The position numbers and the translations under genes are program-made. From Porites lobata (taxonomy: Eukaryota > Cnidaria > Anthozoa > Scleractinia > Poritidae): a stretch of DNA of 64,000 nt. Below, piece by piece: positions 42,941 through 53,907 of this stretch. The DNA lies in assembly GCA_942486035.1 (NCBI GenBank), contig CALNXK010000133.1, positions 831,501 to 895,500 on the forward strand. Reading direction: 5' to 3'. Numbering within the stretch: the stretch's first letter is position 1; each line of letters opens with the position of its first letter. The notes beneath the pieces are model-generated. The model saw only the letters and a list, made by a program, of their open reading frames with translations, ran no database searches and had not been told where the DNA came from.

Positions 42941-43484
42941 TTTTTTTTTTTTGAAACCGCGACAAGACATCGATCCCTTTTCAATATAGTCTTGCGACAA
43001 AGGTCTGTATTAAAAAAATTAATACTGTTGTTGGAGGGCATGCAATGAATCATGCTAAAGTTTCTATTGGGAACACAAAATAGAGGTACCAGGGAATCAC
43101 AGGGAACAACTGTGTAAGTGACATACTTTTTATTTAACTTTGTAGCTAGTGTGCCGGTGGGGGGGGGGGATTCCTATACAATAGGCACAGGGCGGCTCAT
43201 TAGAAAATTTAGTGTACCAAAGACTTTCTTTGACCCCTCGAGGAGTCCACTTCAACACTGTTAGCAGTAAAGTATGTGCAGGGCTTTTGTAAATGGATAT
43301 TTCTATATTTACTGACTTTCCACCCCAATATAAACATACCAATTAAGTGAGATCAAATTCTGTGTATTTCTATGCCTTTACTGAGATGAGACAACTTGAT
43401 AAGTTAGAAGACAAGCAATCCCTGTAACTTTTATACAGGAGTTTCTCCCTCAAAAAGGCTAGTGTAATTTATTTGGATTGTGTG

Positions 43485-43652
43485 GTTCCAGAAAATAAAC
43501 ATACCCACCAACCCCAAGGAAAATTCTGAAGGGAGGGGGTTTGAAAGGCCAAGATTTTTAAAGAAAAGTATGAAATTAACCTGGAATTTCCCGAATGGTG
43601 GGGCATCCCAAGGAAAATACCATCTTTGGAGGGTATGGATATTTCCTGGAAC
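43485..43652. mobile_element. Small MITE inside the long-TIR element
   Basis: The left terminus gttccagaaaataaacatac and the right terminus, in reverse complement, gttccaggaaatatccatac form imperfect TIRs over 168 bp. Overlapping ORFs on both strands here are a by-product of the hairpin. Confidence 0.55.
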
Positions 43653-43721
43653 AACGCATTTATTGTTTGTTATTAATAATTTAAAGGAAAAATAACACAG
43701 TTTGTTTATATAAGTGCATAC

Positions 43722-43843
43722 GTTGTGGTTCAATTTGATCCTTGGTTTAAATTTTAGTTTCCTTTATTGTAAACTCATTATCATAGATTACCATACACAA
43801 AAACAAAGGAAAATATAAACCAAGGACAAAATTGAACCACAAC
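43722..43843. repeat. Hairpin element inside the long-TIR element
   Basis: The left arm gttgtggttcaatttgatcc continues ttggttta. The right arm, in reverse complement, reads gttgtggttcaattttgtcc followed by ttggttta. Arms of about 48 bases enclose a short loop, resembling a foldback MITE. Confidence 0.7.
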
Positions 43844-44067
43844 ATACATATATTAAGCTTATGTATAAACTAGCCAACGTATATATCTGTTACCTAGATA
43901 ACATTTCGGCAATGATTTATATAATGCTAAGAAAGTCAGACATTCATGCTCACAGCTTGGGGCTATATTTCACAGCCGGCAAAAAGTTGATTATCCCTGG
44001 TAGTAGTTTTGCAAAACAAAAAGCAAATTTAAAACAAATAGAAGATTTCAAATGTACAGAAACCAAA

Positions 44068-44592
44068 TTAAACAGTTTTTGAGTGCATGAAACAGTACAT
44101 ATGTGTGTAAATACTGTCAAGAAGGTCACTTAAAACCCATCGTGTGACACAGAGAGAAGCCACTTCATTTGGTGTCATGTCATAGTTTGGAATAATATAA
44201 TCAAAAGGATTCAAGTATAGAATTTCCTGAAATTTCTTTATGGAACTTTCTGGAGGATACATTTGGACAGTCAGTGGTTTAATGTATGGTTCTGAAAACC
44301 AGTTTAATTCTGCTTGGACGGCCCTTTGTAGATCCCTTGCATAATGTACTTTTAACATATCTTTAACATCAGATATGCTAAAACATTGGGAGCCATGCTG
44401 CAGATAATAGTAACCCCTCTCTTCTTTCTGCCAGAAGCTTAGCTGCTTATCCCATGTTGTTAACAGACTAAACGGTGGTATTGTTTTCAATGAAAAGGGG
44501 TTTGTTGTAATTCTTGGAGAATCTGACACAACAACATCACCATCAGCATTTCGAGGGGATTTTGTGGGGGTAAATTGAATTCAAAGGCCTCT
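44068..44592 (-). CDS. Uncharacterised ORF of the long-TIR element (possible Ulp1-like protease fragment)
   Basis: An open minus-strand frame of about 170 codons from just after a TGA near 44593 to the stop at 44068. The first ATG is internal, so it is probably an exon. It contains HYARDLQRAVQAELNWFSEP, then NPFDYIIPNYDMTPNEVASL and CVTRWVLSDLLDSIYTHMY. The last part (two short helices, then RW.LSD.LDS.Y) weakly recalls the N-terminal W-L-x-D-x-I-I segment of Ulp1/SENP (C48) proteases, which some transposons carry. The catalytic His-Asp-Cys are not present in the visible exon. The composition looks protein-coding rather than random. It is the only candidate gene of its element. Confidence 0.35.
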
Positions 44593-45459
44593 CTCCTGGT
44601 ATGGCTGGTAAGGGCAGAAGAGGTTACTTGCTTACTGCACTTTTGCCAGTCACCAGCCTGCATGGAATAGAGTTCAGATTCATTCAGATGAGTGTTTAGT
44701 CATTGACTGCCCTCAACTCCTCCACCCCCAAAAAAAAATGAATAAAAATATAAATCAATGTAGAAATGTTATCCACAGGTACACAAAGTGTAAATACAAG
44801 AGCTAATTTCAGCAAACTCTTACAGGTGGACCGCCTTTTCCTAAATTTTGCGAGTGAACATGACATGTAACTCTATTAGCTTAAAACAAGCACTGACTCG
44901 TCTTTAGTTTCTCCACAGACTTTTTCTGCGAAAACTCAACCCCACCCACCCACCCCCTATGGCAGGTCAAATGGTCCTCGCAGCTACGTGCTGAAACGCA
45001 ATGATTATTCGGTTTGCTGAAAAGGGGATTTTTGTTTCTTCCAAAGGACATGATGGGATTTAACCAGGCTGTTTAGGTGACCATTATTTTTACATTGCTG
45101 AGGTATTTCAGATTCGATATACTCACCAAGGAGAGCATGTTACACTTGTAAAGTCAAGCAGTAAAAGAAAAAAAAGGCAAAGAACAATCAGCCCGAGGTT
45201 TAGATGACCTTTAGTCAGGATCCTATAACCCCTGCTTCAGTATAATTTAACTTCGAATACAAGTGATGTGTTATTTCCAGTGGCCTAAGTCTTGTCCTAT
45301 CAAGCGAAAATCAAAACGCGAGAAAATCAATTAAAGTTTCCCGCGGCTATTTAATTTATGCCAAGTTGCGCATTCGACCAATGAGCGTCCGGTGTATCCT
45401 CGTTCCCAGAGGCCGTCTTTCTTGGTCACGTGCTCTTTTGTTACAACTAACTTAGAGTG

Positions 45460-45926
45460 ACTCTGGGGACGAGAACGCGTCCGGTGCAATTCCTGCATTT
45501 AGTATGAACAGCGGTATCTGCAGGAATCGCACCGAGGTTCAGTCGGGTGTACGTGGACATTGAAGCTCTGTTTATGGCTTTTCTTCAATATGTAAGTGGT
45601 AAAATCTAAGATCAATGTGGATGCAGACAAAAGGTTTCATCTCAGAATCACTCAGTGAAGTTATCCGATTTGCGACAGTTGAACTTCAACTTCGATAGGA
45701 CATTGACTCTTAGCGAGCTAGTCAGCCGACTTCAAAAGAATACTGCACCGTTTGTCTTTGAGAAATATTTAATATTTTATTGTATTTTCCTGTGGACTGT
45801 CTTTTTCGTGTAAAAACCATTACTCTTGAAACGGCTAACGTAACGAATTGTCACGTCATCGCCACTGACATACTATTTTTATCTTCCAATCACAGGTCGG
45901 TGCAATTCCTGTATTTAGCTGCTAGT
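45460..45926 (-). repeat. Right TIR of the long-TIR element
   Basis: Inverted copy of 42478-42940. Differences include ctagctcgctaag versus ctcgctaag near 45715 and single-base changes such as gtcctatcg versus gtcttatcg. Confidence 0.88.
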
Positions 45927-45934
45927 GTGAAATC

Positions 45935-46698
45935 AAAACAAAAAGCTCGAAGGAGCATTTTTGCGTCAGTAATGGCTGTATCTCCTGGTTTCTCGTATTT
46001 CTGGAAAATACCTCCTTACACATTGGAAAGGCACCGTGTTAAAGGATGTTTTTGGAGTGGAAAAGATCTGTTTTGCGAAGTTTATTTTTTATTTTTCGGA
46101 TACGACGATGGAGTAGCGATTCCTTGTAGCAGAAGTAAGGGACCATGAAGGTAAGCCCTTTTTTTAGGGATATTAAGAGGAAAGTGGTGGCTATTTTATG
46201 CGGTAAATTGTCAACAAAGGCACCATCTAATACTGGTTTTTCTGCGCATGGTTTTCGATTAAAATACAGTTCTAACTTGACTTTATCTATGATAAGGAGT
46301 TGACTTTCTAGTGTTAATGCCACAAAATGCAAAATACACATGTGCATCAACACGTGCTACCCATTAAGTGTTGAGTGCCAAGTCTTTCCTTCAGTCGTTT
46401 CGTCGATTTGCAAGGAGGCGAGATCTACCTTCAGCTCTATTGTCTGATAATGCTAGAACGTCTAAGCCTTCTAAAAAGAATGGTCCGACACTTAATTGCT
46501 ATCGAGGTAGAAGCAGACAACCAAGTGCCGGGTCATTCATGTATTCCACTGCAAGGATCACAACCAGTGGTTAACAGTAATCCACCTACAGGGCGACCAC
46601 GCCGCAATGAAGCAGTACGCGGAGAAATCCTTCGAAGAAACACGTTTGAGATTTTGACTTTGAGATTATTTGAGGTGAGGGGTGTCAAAAGTGGGGAG
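45935..46698 (+). pseudogene. BEL copy 1 terminal coding segment with integrase remnant
   Basis: From about 46365 the frames encode SVLSAKSFLQSFRRFARRRD, LPSALLSDNART, the retroviral-type integrase core around the central Asp (SDN), and then the C-terminal TGRPRRNEAVRGEILRR, typical of the end of BEL polyproteins. Most of the integrase is missing. Bases 45935-46160 encode a different stretch (ARRSIFASVMAVSPGFSYFW) shared with copy 2 and not recognised. The purine-rich tract aaaagtggggag (46687-46698), just before the LTR, fits a polypurine tract. Confidence 0.7.
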
Positions 46699-46943
46699 TG
46701 TGAGAATCTTTTGATTGAAACTTTTGACATGTTCCTGAACATTTTGTTATTCCTTTTATGGCGTGATAAATATATACCACGTGACTAGTTTTACATGTGC
46801 TTGTTCGGCATGTCTTCGAGTTAGGATTTGGTGGATTGTATGCGAGAATTGGAGAGTGACATGATGACGATTTGTTACCGATATGTACCGGTTTCGAGGA
46901 TTAAAGCGTTGAAATTACAACAAGCGAGTTGCCGTTTCTTACA
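46699..46943 (+). repeat. BEL copy 1 3' LTR
   Basis: 245 bp, tgtgagaatc...tttcttaca, followed by the AGGAT duplication and U2. It is closer to the 3' LTR of copy 2 than to its own 5' LTR. Confidence 0.86.
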
Positions 46944-47456
46944 AGGATGACGTGTCTGATTGAACAGTAGCTAACTATAAAATCAGGAATTCAAGGCAGA
47001 TTACCGAAATCTTGGAAGAATCGTAAACTGGAAATAAGTGAGATTAGAAATAATAAGTAATTTGCCCGGACGACATAGCGTTGATACTCAACCACATTGA
47101 TGATCGAAGCACAGATTCTGCTACTAAGTGTAGTGAATGAAGCTGCAGATGTCGGACTACTCTAAATGCAGCTAAAACTCGGGCAATCGTCTAGCGCTCG
47201 ACCAAACTGCTTTAACATTACTTTAAAGTAAAATTTTCACCATTATCATCACTGATCGCACCCTTAACTTTTGGTTCTCAGAAAATTTTTATAATTAGCT
47301 TGAAGTTTAGCTCAACTACAAGGATTGCATCTGCATTCTTTTGATATAATAAAAGCATTGCCGGGGATCAAACACGTAACCTTTCTTTCAAAGAGATGTA
47401 AATGTTAGTGAACGATTGACAAAGAGCAGTGGCCGTGAGAGAATAGAATGCAACCT

Positions 47457-47657
47457 TGCACTTTAGAATTTTAAGCTTTTATCGTTTTAGACTTGTAAGT
47501 AGTAAGTAGCTATATGATTTTAACTGGTGTATATCCTATTTATTTTCTAATTCATTAGTTATCTTATTTAATTATTTAGACACGACCCCACAAGCAAAGC
47601 GTCGCTTTAAATACTTATCGTGTATAAATAAAGATTATTGATTGATTGATTGATTGA
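47457..47657 (+). mobile_element. LINE 3' tail private to U2
   Basis: Absent from U3, where gcaacc is followed directly by flanking sequence (about 59668). It ends ataaagattattgattgatt with further ATTG repeats, typical of a CR1-like 3' terminus. It is 5'-truncated to about 200 bp. Confidence 0.6.
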
Positions 47658-47825
47658 AATGTACTAACAAGAACTGAACACGCTCTTAAATATTGAATTT
47701 TTCAGTGAGTTTTACAGAGCTACCTGGAGGACGGTAGTTGGATCAAAAACTACGTCATTACCGGCATTACCTGATTTATGGTGCTAGCAAGGCTGACCTT
47801 GTTGTCATTGATTGCATTGATAATA

Positions 47826-48118
47826 GACGCAACATCTTATGATAAAATTAGCAAGGACGAACACCATCCGCTATATTCTATCTTACCGACTGTAAATCAC
47901 TCTTGTCACAGGCTTCGAAGGAAGACATTTCAGCTACCTTTTATAGTTAACACTAAGACTCCTGCTTCTAAATAGGCTATCCATTAATTATAACTTAGCA
48001 ATTTGATTCTACTTTAATTGTAACTTTTAATTTAATTTTAATTCTTGACTGTTGTAGCTTTCGATAGGTGTTTTATCGACTGCGGAATAAAGATTATTAT
48101 TATGATTATTATTATTAC
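47826..48118 (+). pseudogene. LINE reverse transcriptase C-terminus and tail in U2
   Basis: Encodes SYDKISKDEHHPLYSILP followed by HRLRRKTFQLP, the pattern found at the end of many CR1/L2-type LINE proteins, then a stop at about 47975. An A+T-rich 3' end with gaataaagattattattatg microsatellite follows. The homologue in U3 is at about 59838-60115. U1 lacks it by deletion. Confidence 0.55.
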
Positions 48119-49676
48119 TTTCTTCTACGAATTTCTATTTTCCTGTAGAGTAATTAACTTACTTTTGTAAAGAGTCTTTTGACCTCTTTTCTCCGTGATA
48201 ATATTTTGAATGATCCAATCATATTTTATCTTATCAGATTCATTCAATGTTTAGTATTTAGTATTTTGGTAGAATTCCCATTAATCTTTGTTTTCTTTCT
48301 TATTTGCGGAAAAACTAAAAACTTGAAGCTGGTTAAACTTCATCGGAAGTCAAGGAAGCCATGAAGTTTATGAAAAAAACCGCAACGCGTGATGGCTGAA
48401 ACCAGGTCGCATAACGACCATCTAACCGTGACACTTGATAACGGAACTGCACCACCTTACATAGTAACAGAAAAAAAAAATATATAATCAGAAACGTCCG
48501 CATCAGGTACAAAGTGATGAAAAGAAAAACAACTTCACAATGAAGTAACCACACCGCATCACGATATAAACATATGAATCACGTATTTGATCAAACTCTG
48601 TCACGAAGAAGAACAAGATTGCACGAGAGTTGACAAAACCACGGCATATATTAAATGATATACCTGAAATGCAACGAATGTGACGAGACAATATCAGTTC
48701 ACGCCATTGTAACACTAACAGTAATGGATACATGAGAAACCTTAGGGTCTTTTTTTTCTGTTAAAGGAGAAAAAAAAAAACCAGCTAGTTTGTAATGAAT
48801 GTGCTTAAAGGGCATTTGAGAGCTCCCGAGAGTGAAATGCGGAAGATCTAGTGGTGCCACGGAGCAGCACGTGCTAAGAAAAATAAAAAAGTTGATTGTT
48901 CTGTCAAGTACACTTAAATTAACAACGCCCGAATTTTTGAAATTACGAGGTAAGCAAAGGATTTTATGCGGTAAGAACGAAAGGAATTTCGCAACATAAG
49001 ACTGACGGAATTATCAGAGACTGTCTGCTAATAGTCTAATACTCAGTTTTAAAATTTTCAAATTGACTGAACGCGTTCACAAGTTATTAGGCGTTGGTCT
49101 TGGTCTTTTTTAGTGTGAGAACTATTTTTGTGTTTTATCCGCCCAAATGTCCCCGGAAGTTTTTCTGTGGGTGTTCAGGTTTACCCCTTTCGTCAAAAAC
49201 CAAATGTCAAAATTCCAGTTCGACCTGGAAAGCGTCTCCAATTAATTGTGGCAGGACACTTAAGAAGATCACAGGTTTATCATAAACTGTCAAGAGTCAC
49301 TCTTTCTCTAAGTAAATTTAGAGTTTCGTTTTTTTGCCCATAAGTTACGCTTTCCGCCCTAAAAATTCTATACACCAGTGCTTTTGCAAGGGTTAAGACT
49401 CATGAAAGCTTTTCAATCGGCTTCGTCTCCTCACCACTAGTCATTATTGTGCAAGCAGTGTTTTATTAGTATCTAATTACATTGTCTAGTTTCTTTCCAA
49501 TTTAGATTAGGCAATCATAGAATAAGTTAACCAAAAAAGTGATGAATGAAGTCATAATTAGTAGAGGAGACTAACTATGAAGAAGTGAACTAAACAGCAT
49601 TGTGGGCCATGCAGACTCTTCTAGTTATCATGGAGTAGTATGACTGTAATGGTGAACTTTTTCGTTACTTCACAGT

Positions 49677-49927
49677 TTGAATATTATTCATTTCTGTAAC
49701 AGTTCCATGGTTGATCCTTCTCTTTCTTATCCTGTAAAATCTGTTCTTGGTCTAAATTTCAGTGAAGTATGCGAAATCAACGGATTGGTTATCATTGTTG
49801 TCGATAAAACCAGAATATTGCCCATCAGTACTAAGCTTAGTTTCGAATTGTTTTTAGACGATTTCAATTTGTTGGAATATAAATTCTTTGGAAAGAGTGT
49901 CGATCACTTAAAACTTGACAAAAATTA
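49677..49927 (+). pseudogene. Unrecognised short ORF in U2
   Basis: 83 codons including SVLGLNFSEVCEINGLVIIV and FLLDDF-like sequence (LFLDDFNLLEYKFFGKSVDH). The U3 counterpart (about 61500-61750) has an in-frame stop after SEVCEIN. It lies about 130 bases before the 50059 ORF and might be an earlier exon of the same decayed gene. No family recognised. Confidence 0.3.
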
Positions 49928-50058
49928 AACTGCATTGCTCTTTGTGAGTATTCGAACGACAAATGTTAAATGTTATCAATTGCGCTCAATGAAACATAAT
50001 TGGATTCGGTTGAGCTGTCCAGCAAATCACTAATGTTCAAAGAAACACCGCTTACTGC

Positions 50059-50346
50059 ATGTTCTATGGTAATTTCTTTATATTGTTCTTGTTGAAACAG
50101 ATGAAATTCAAAGTTGTTAAAGGGTTTGTGTCACAAGTAGTAAATGAGATTGAAAATAATCTTTTCGCCATTCGATTAATCATTGATCGCATCCCTGAAT
50201 TTCAAGGTTTTCAGCAAAATCTCGTTAAGTGTCTCAAGTTAATCACAGAACTGAAAGTAGTGCATCCGCATTCTTTTGGATGCGTGGGATCAATGGCGTA
50301 TATTGTATTTCAAAGAAATGGAAATTTTAGTGAACGATCGAATTAA
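50059..50346 (+). pseudogene. Unrecognised short ORF in U2
   Basis: 95 codons: a hydrophobic start (FFILFLLKQ), then KFKVVKGFVSQVVNEIENNL. Related to the 18423 ORF of U1 and to 61840-62121 of U3. See the U1 entry for why it is considered non-functional. Confidence 0.3.
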
Positions 50347-51469
50347 ACACGGCGGTAATGATAAAGGAAGATTGCCCGCAGGTCCGTCGAGAAGAACACG
50401 CTACCGAGTACTAAATTTTTCCTATAAAGAAGGCTCTGCCAAGGCAGCCTAAGTCCTTTTTGCTACATTTTCCAGTTACTCCTCTATTCTCGCTATTGAA
50501 CTTAACGTTTGCGAAGAATTTACAAAAAACAGAGTTACGTGACAGGAAATGAGGCGTAACAAACGTTAAAAAGTGAAGCCTGTTTCAAACGTTTCTTGCC
50601 GGCGATATTTTCTGTTAAACCTATTCTTAACGGACACCTCTATTAAGGTGCACCAGCCAAGGACCCGTTGGTTTCCGGTTAAAAAAAAAAAAACAACAGG
50701 CAAACTTTGATTGATACCGTAAGACTGCACTGTTTTCAAAAACCCTAATTACAATCCTTGCCTTCTTTTTTATTTAAAGTTGTTGCGAGGTTTATTTTAC
50801 AGAAGTTGATTTTTGAAATACATTCTCTGTAATTTTTATTTCAGGGCTGTACAAAAAATTACAGAAAATATATAGGGAAAGCATATTCAAAAATAAAATT
50901 CCATCCGACAGTAATCTTCTCCAGAGATACTTCGTAACATTTAAAGTCAGGTTGTATGACTATTGTCAGATTTTCCAAATATACAGTGTTAATAGATTCT
51001 ACAAAGGAGGACTTTTTAGCCTTGAATTTTCACACAAACCTTAAATTTTCCGCTTTTTTAGCTGGGATGCGGTTGTTTGAAACAGGATTAAGATAACACA
51101 GAATAAGCCCACGCTCACAAAGCAAATTCCTTGTTATTACTTTTGCCTACAGGTTGATGTCTGGACGCTCTTAAATGAAGTGAAAATGAATTGAAGAAAC
51201 TATTTTGAACCAATAAATTTGAACACGGATCAAGATTTAACCCCGGGTTAGCAATAACCGCCCTTCAAACAACTGGAGCCTGATCACCCGCCATGCGCTC
51301 AAAAGCGTGAATTGTCAGCCTCAACGTGAATTGTCTTCGACGATGCAAAAATATTGCGTTCTTTTAGCAACTGAGTATTGCTTTATTTGTTATCCAACTT
51401 TTAAGCAAGCTCGACCTCGGCCAACCTGTGCTGAATTTTTGGCGTGTTTTAGTGAATATGTACATACTA

Positions 51470-51833
51470 GGGACCTTAAGCGACGACGACGACGGCAGTG
51501 AAAACGTCGCTAAGAAAATGAATTTGAGTTCTTTCAAACTTAATCGCGTCTATTTGGACCCGATAAAATGTCAAATGCAGGCGACTTTTCCTGGGGTTGA
51601 ATTCTTAAGGATTTTATGTGGGTTCAAAAAGAGGAAGGAAGATTCGTCGTCGTATGTCCACGTCCTCCATAAAACGTCAAATTAGGAGGTTTCACGTCGT
51701 ATTCGGGAGTGGACGTCAAAGAAATGTACTGAAAAGCGTGATGCACGGGGTGAGCTGTTGTTTTGATCGTTAAACCTATTGTTTTTTAAAGTTGTTGTCG
51801 TCGTCGTGGTCAGTCGTAGTTTCTTAAGCTGAG
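51470..51833. mobile_element. MITE in U2 with TACTA duplication
   Basis: Left end gggaccttaagcgacgacga; the right end in reverse complement begins ctcagcttaagaaactacga. TACTA flanks at 51465-51469 and 51834-51838. The same insertion is in U3 at 63292-63655, where the right terminus is better preserved (gggagcttaagaaactacga in reverse complement). The family relates to the MITEs inside the BEL copies (25252, 56381). Confidence 0.65.
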
Positions 51834-51905
51834 TACTAAGGCAAGTGACCAGTGGTCTTGGTTTGGTTCAGCTCCACCTAAACAAAGTTAATAATATTCA
51901 AATCG

Positions 51906-52225
51906 TCGAGACAGCAGGAAAACCGCAGCAATTTTTAAAAATAGTGCGACTTTTTTAATTTTAGCAAACATGTTTCGACGGTACATCCGTCATCGTCAGT
52001 GTGACGGTTATGAAAGTTTATAGCTGATAAAACGTGCCTGTTGCAATACGTTACATTGCGTTGGAAAACAATACGCTACATAAATTTAAAGTTAACAAAA
52101 TTAAGAGATGCGCGTGCCCGCATCTATAGAGAAAGCGTCAGATTGATGTGTTTGACCTGTTGATTAAGGTCAGGCTTTTCCTTCTTAACCTACATAGACT
52201 CCAAATCATAATTAATCATAATCAT
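51906..52225. repeat. Insertion in U2/U3 absent from U1
   Basis: U1 reads straight from aattcaaatc to ggcaactaac (about 20340-20370), while U2 and U3 hold about 320 extra bases. It includes a small hairpin gacggtacatccgtc (51977-51991) preceded by catgtttc and followed by a catc.tcag motif. Probably a non-autonomous element; termini not resolved. Confidence 0.5.
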
Positions 52226-53598
52226 CAGTCGGCAACTAACATAGAAAGAATTTTCTGTTTCTGGGTCGTGTTCGTTAAGGAAACTAAAACTCTTGAGTTC
52301 TCAGGAAGCCAAAAAAGAAAAGAAAAAGAAAAAGAAAATGGAAAGAACACTTCCTCTCTAACTCACGTTGCTAAGTTAATATTATATTAGTATTGATGAA
52401 CTTATTATCGATCGTGCGTTAAAAAGAATTATTATGCCATTCCTCTGGTTATTATGCACCTTGCGAAATTTTTAAACAAGGTCCTTCTCATTTTCAATTG
52501 TTTTGGTTTAACAAGCTCATGTCCCATATCAGTTGTTTTATCTATTCTCTTAAAATTGAAGCGCTTATTCCTTACGATCGGTCGGTTCATATACCGACTA
52601 AGTTTGGGGTTCGCAAGCTAAAATAAATATTTTGCTAGGGTAGATAAATTCCAAATTAGGGCGTTCCGCTTCGGTTAAACCAGTTACACAAATTTTGGAA
52701 ATATCTCATAGAAGATTGTGGAAAAGTGTTACCACAACCTCTTTTGATGGCCGGCCATCAGTTGAACACCTACGCGGTCCAGATTACTGCGGAACAGAGG
52801 TCATTCCTTCATCCTTCCAGCCATCAGAACTGAACGTTTCAAACGTAGCTTCATAAAAAGATTTTTTTTATCCTTTTTTATCAAGTTTTAAAATTTGTAT
52901 AGTTTTAGCAATGGATTATACACTGTTTTGCATTAATAGCTTGTGACAAAGAACGTATGTTTGTTTGGAATTTAAGAGAAAGAGCTTTTTCTTTGCAAAA
53001 CTTTACCGAAAAGGTTTATATTAAAATATCAGCATGATGTCATTAGTTACTTTATTTGAACTGAAAAATTACTTTTTATTGCAAACCGATAGACTTATTC
53101 ACTAAACATCATCATAAGCTCTGCAAATAGCACTGGGCACCCCGGCTATCCGCCTTGCGTTTTTACTTACAATACCGCTGAATATCACCCACATCTTACT
53201 TTAAAATCCCGAATCCCGTCGTTAAAATAAGGGCAATCCCGAATCCCTTAAGACCTATATTGGGCCACCCTGGAGTGTGGCAATTAAGTGTTGTTTTTAA
53301 AAGTGTTACAAAATGTGGGTGACTCATCTACGTAAAAAGAAATTAACACGCGCTCAAGCAACACAGAAAACCCGTGAGACCAGGGATCCTACAATAAATG
53401 AAACTGCCTGCTACGATTTTACCGAAAAGCTTACGGGTAACGCTTTTGGGACGAATTACACACACATCATGACATACATTTAATAATCTTGTTTACTTGG
53501 GCATGAGACTTAAAAAAAACTCTGAGTTTTAGATTAGAAGTGGATGGATAATCTCGTATAAGGATAATCTCGTCCTCCGAGTGAGTCCGAGTAAGGAT

Positions 53599-53829
53599 TG
53601 TCAGAATCGTTTGATTGGCATTTTGATCGTGATCATTTTGTGATTCCTTTTATGGAGTGATAAATATATATCATGTGACTAATTTTATATGTGCTTGTTC
53701 GGCATGTCTTCGAGTTAGTTTTTGGCTGATTGTATGCGAGGATTCCAGAGCCGAGAAATTGTGACGATTTTTACCGGTTTCGAGTATTAAGGCGTTGAAA
53801 TGACAACAAGCGAGTTTCCGTTTCTTACA
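53599..53829 (+). repeat. BEL copy 2 5' LTR
   Basis: tgtcagaatcg...tttcttaca. It is followed by the primer-binding site tggcgcccaacgtggggc at 53830-53847. Confidence 0.88.
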
Positions 53830-53907
53830 TGGCGCCCAACGTGGGGCAGTGAAGTCCACTAAACGATAAAGGCGAACCCGAAGAGACAAAAAGGCAAGGG
53901 TTGAATT

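Larger units (their letters stand above)
42478..45926. mobile_element. Long-TIR DNA transposon, 3449 bp
   Basis: Terminal inverted repeats of about 463 bp (42478-42940) and 467 bp (45460-45926), nearly identical, begin actagcagctaaatac. The 8-bp target duplication GTGAAATC lies at 42470-42477 and 45927-45934, and BEL copy 2 has the single uninterrupted GTGAAATC at 58096-58103. The interior holds two small hairpin elements and one minus-strand ORF. No known transposase was recognised, so the superfamily is open (8-bp duplications occur in hAT, P and KDZ). It inserted 26 bases from the KDZ right end, also within BEL copy 1. Confidence 0.85.
22598..46943 (+). mobile_element. BEL/Pao LTR retrotransposon copy 1, decayed and expanded by nested insertions
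   Basis: Bounded by LTRs 22598-22825 and 46699-46943 (TG...CA) and target duplication AGGAT at 22593-22597 and 46944-46948. Internal order: primer-binding site, gag, zinc knuckles, aspartic protease (DUF1758-type), reverse transcriptase and A17-type region, then integrase remnants. Frameshifts occur throughout. Inserted material: MITEs at 24871-25111 and 25252-26067 (shared with copy 2), a LINE at 26652-27777, a KDZ transposon at 28258-42451 and a long-TIR element at 42478-45926 (the last three private). Without the private insertions the element would be about 5.6 kb, like copy 2. Confidence 0.88.
46949..53593 (+). repeat. Tandem unit U2 (TE mosaic)
   Basis: Starts gacgtgtctgattgaacag and ends agtccgagta, homologous to U1 and U3. 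It is the most complete unit (6.6 kb). Contents recognised: RT motif remnant (about 47075), LINE tail (47457-47657), LINE C-terminus and tail (47826-48118), two short shared ORFs, a MITE (51470-51833), and a segment at 51906-52225 absent from U1. No intact gene recognised. Confidence 0.78.

Noticed and set aside
43431..43733. Overlapping ORFs of about 60-100 codons on both strands
   Set aside because: They arise from the hairpin MITE at 43485-43652 and show no protein-family features.
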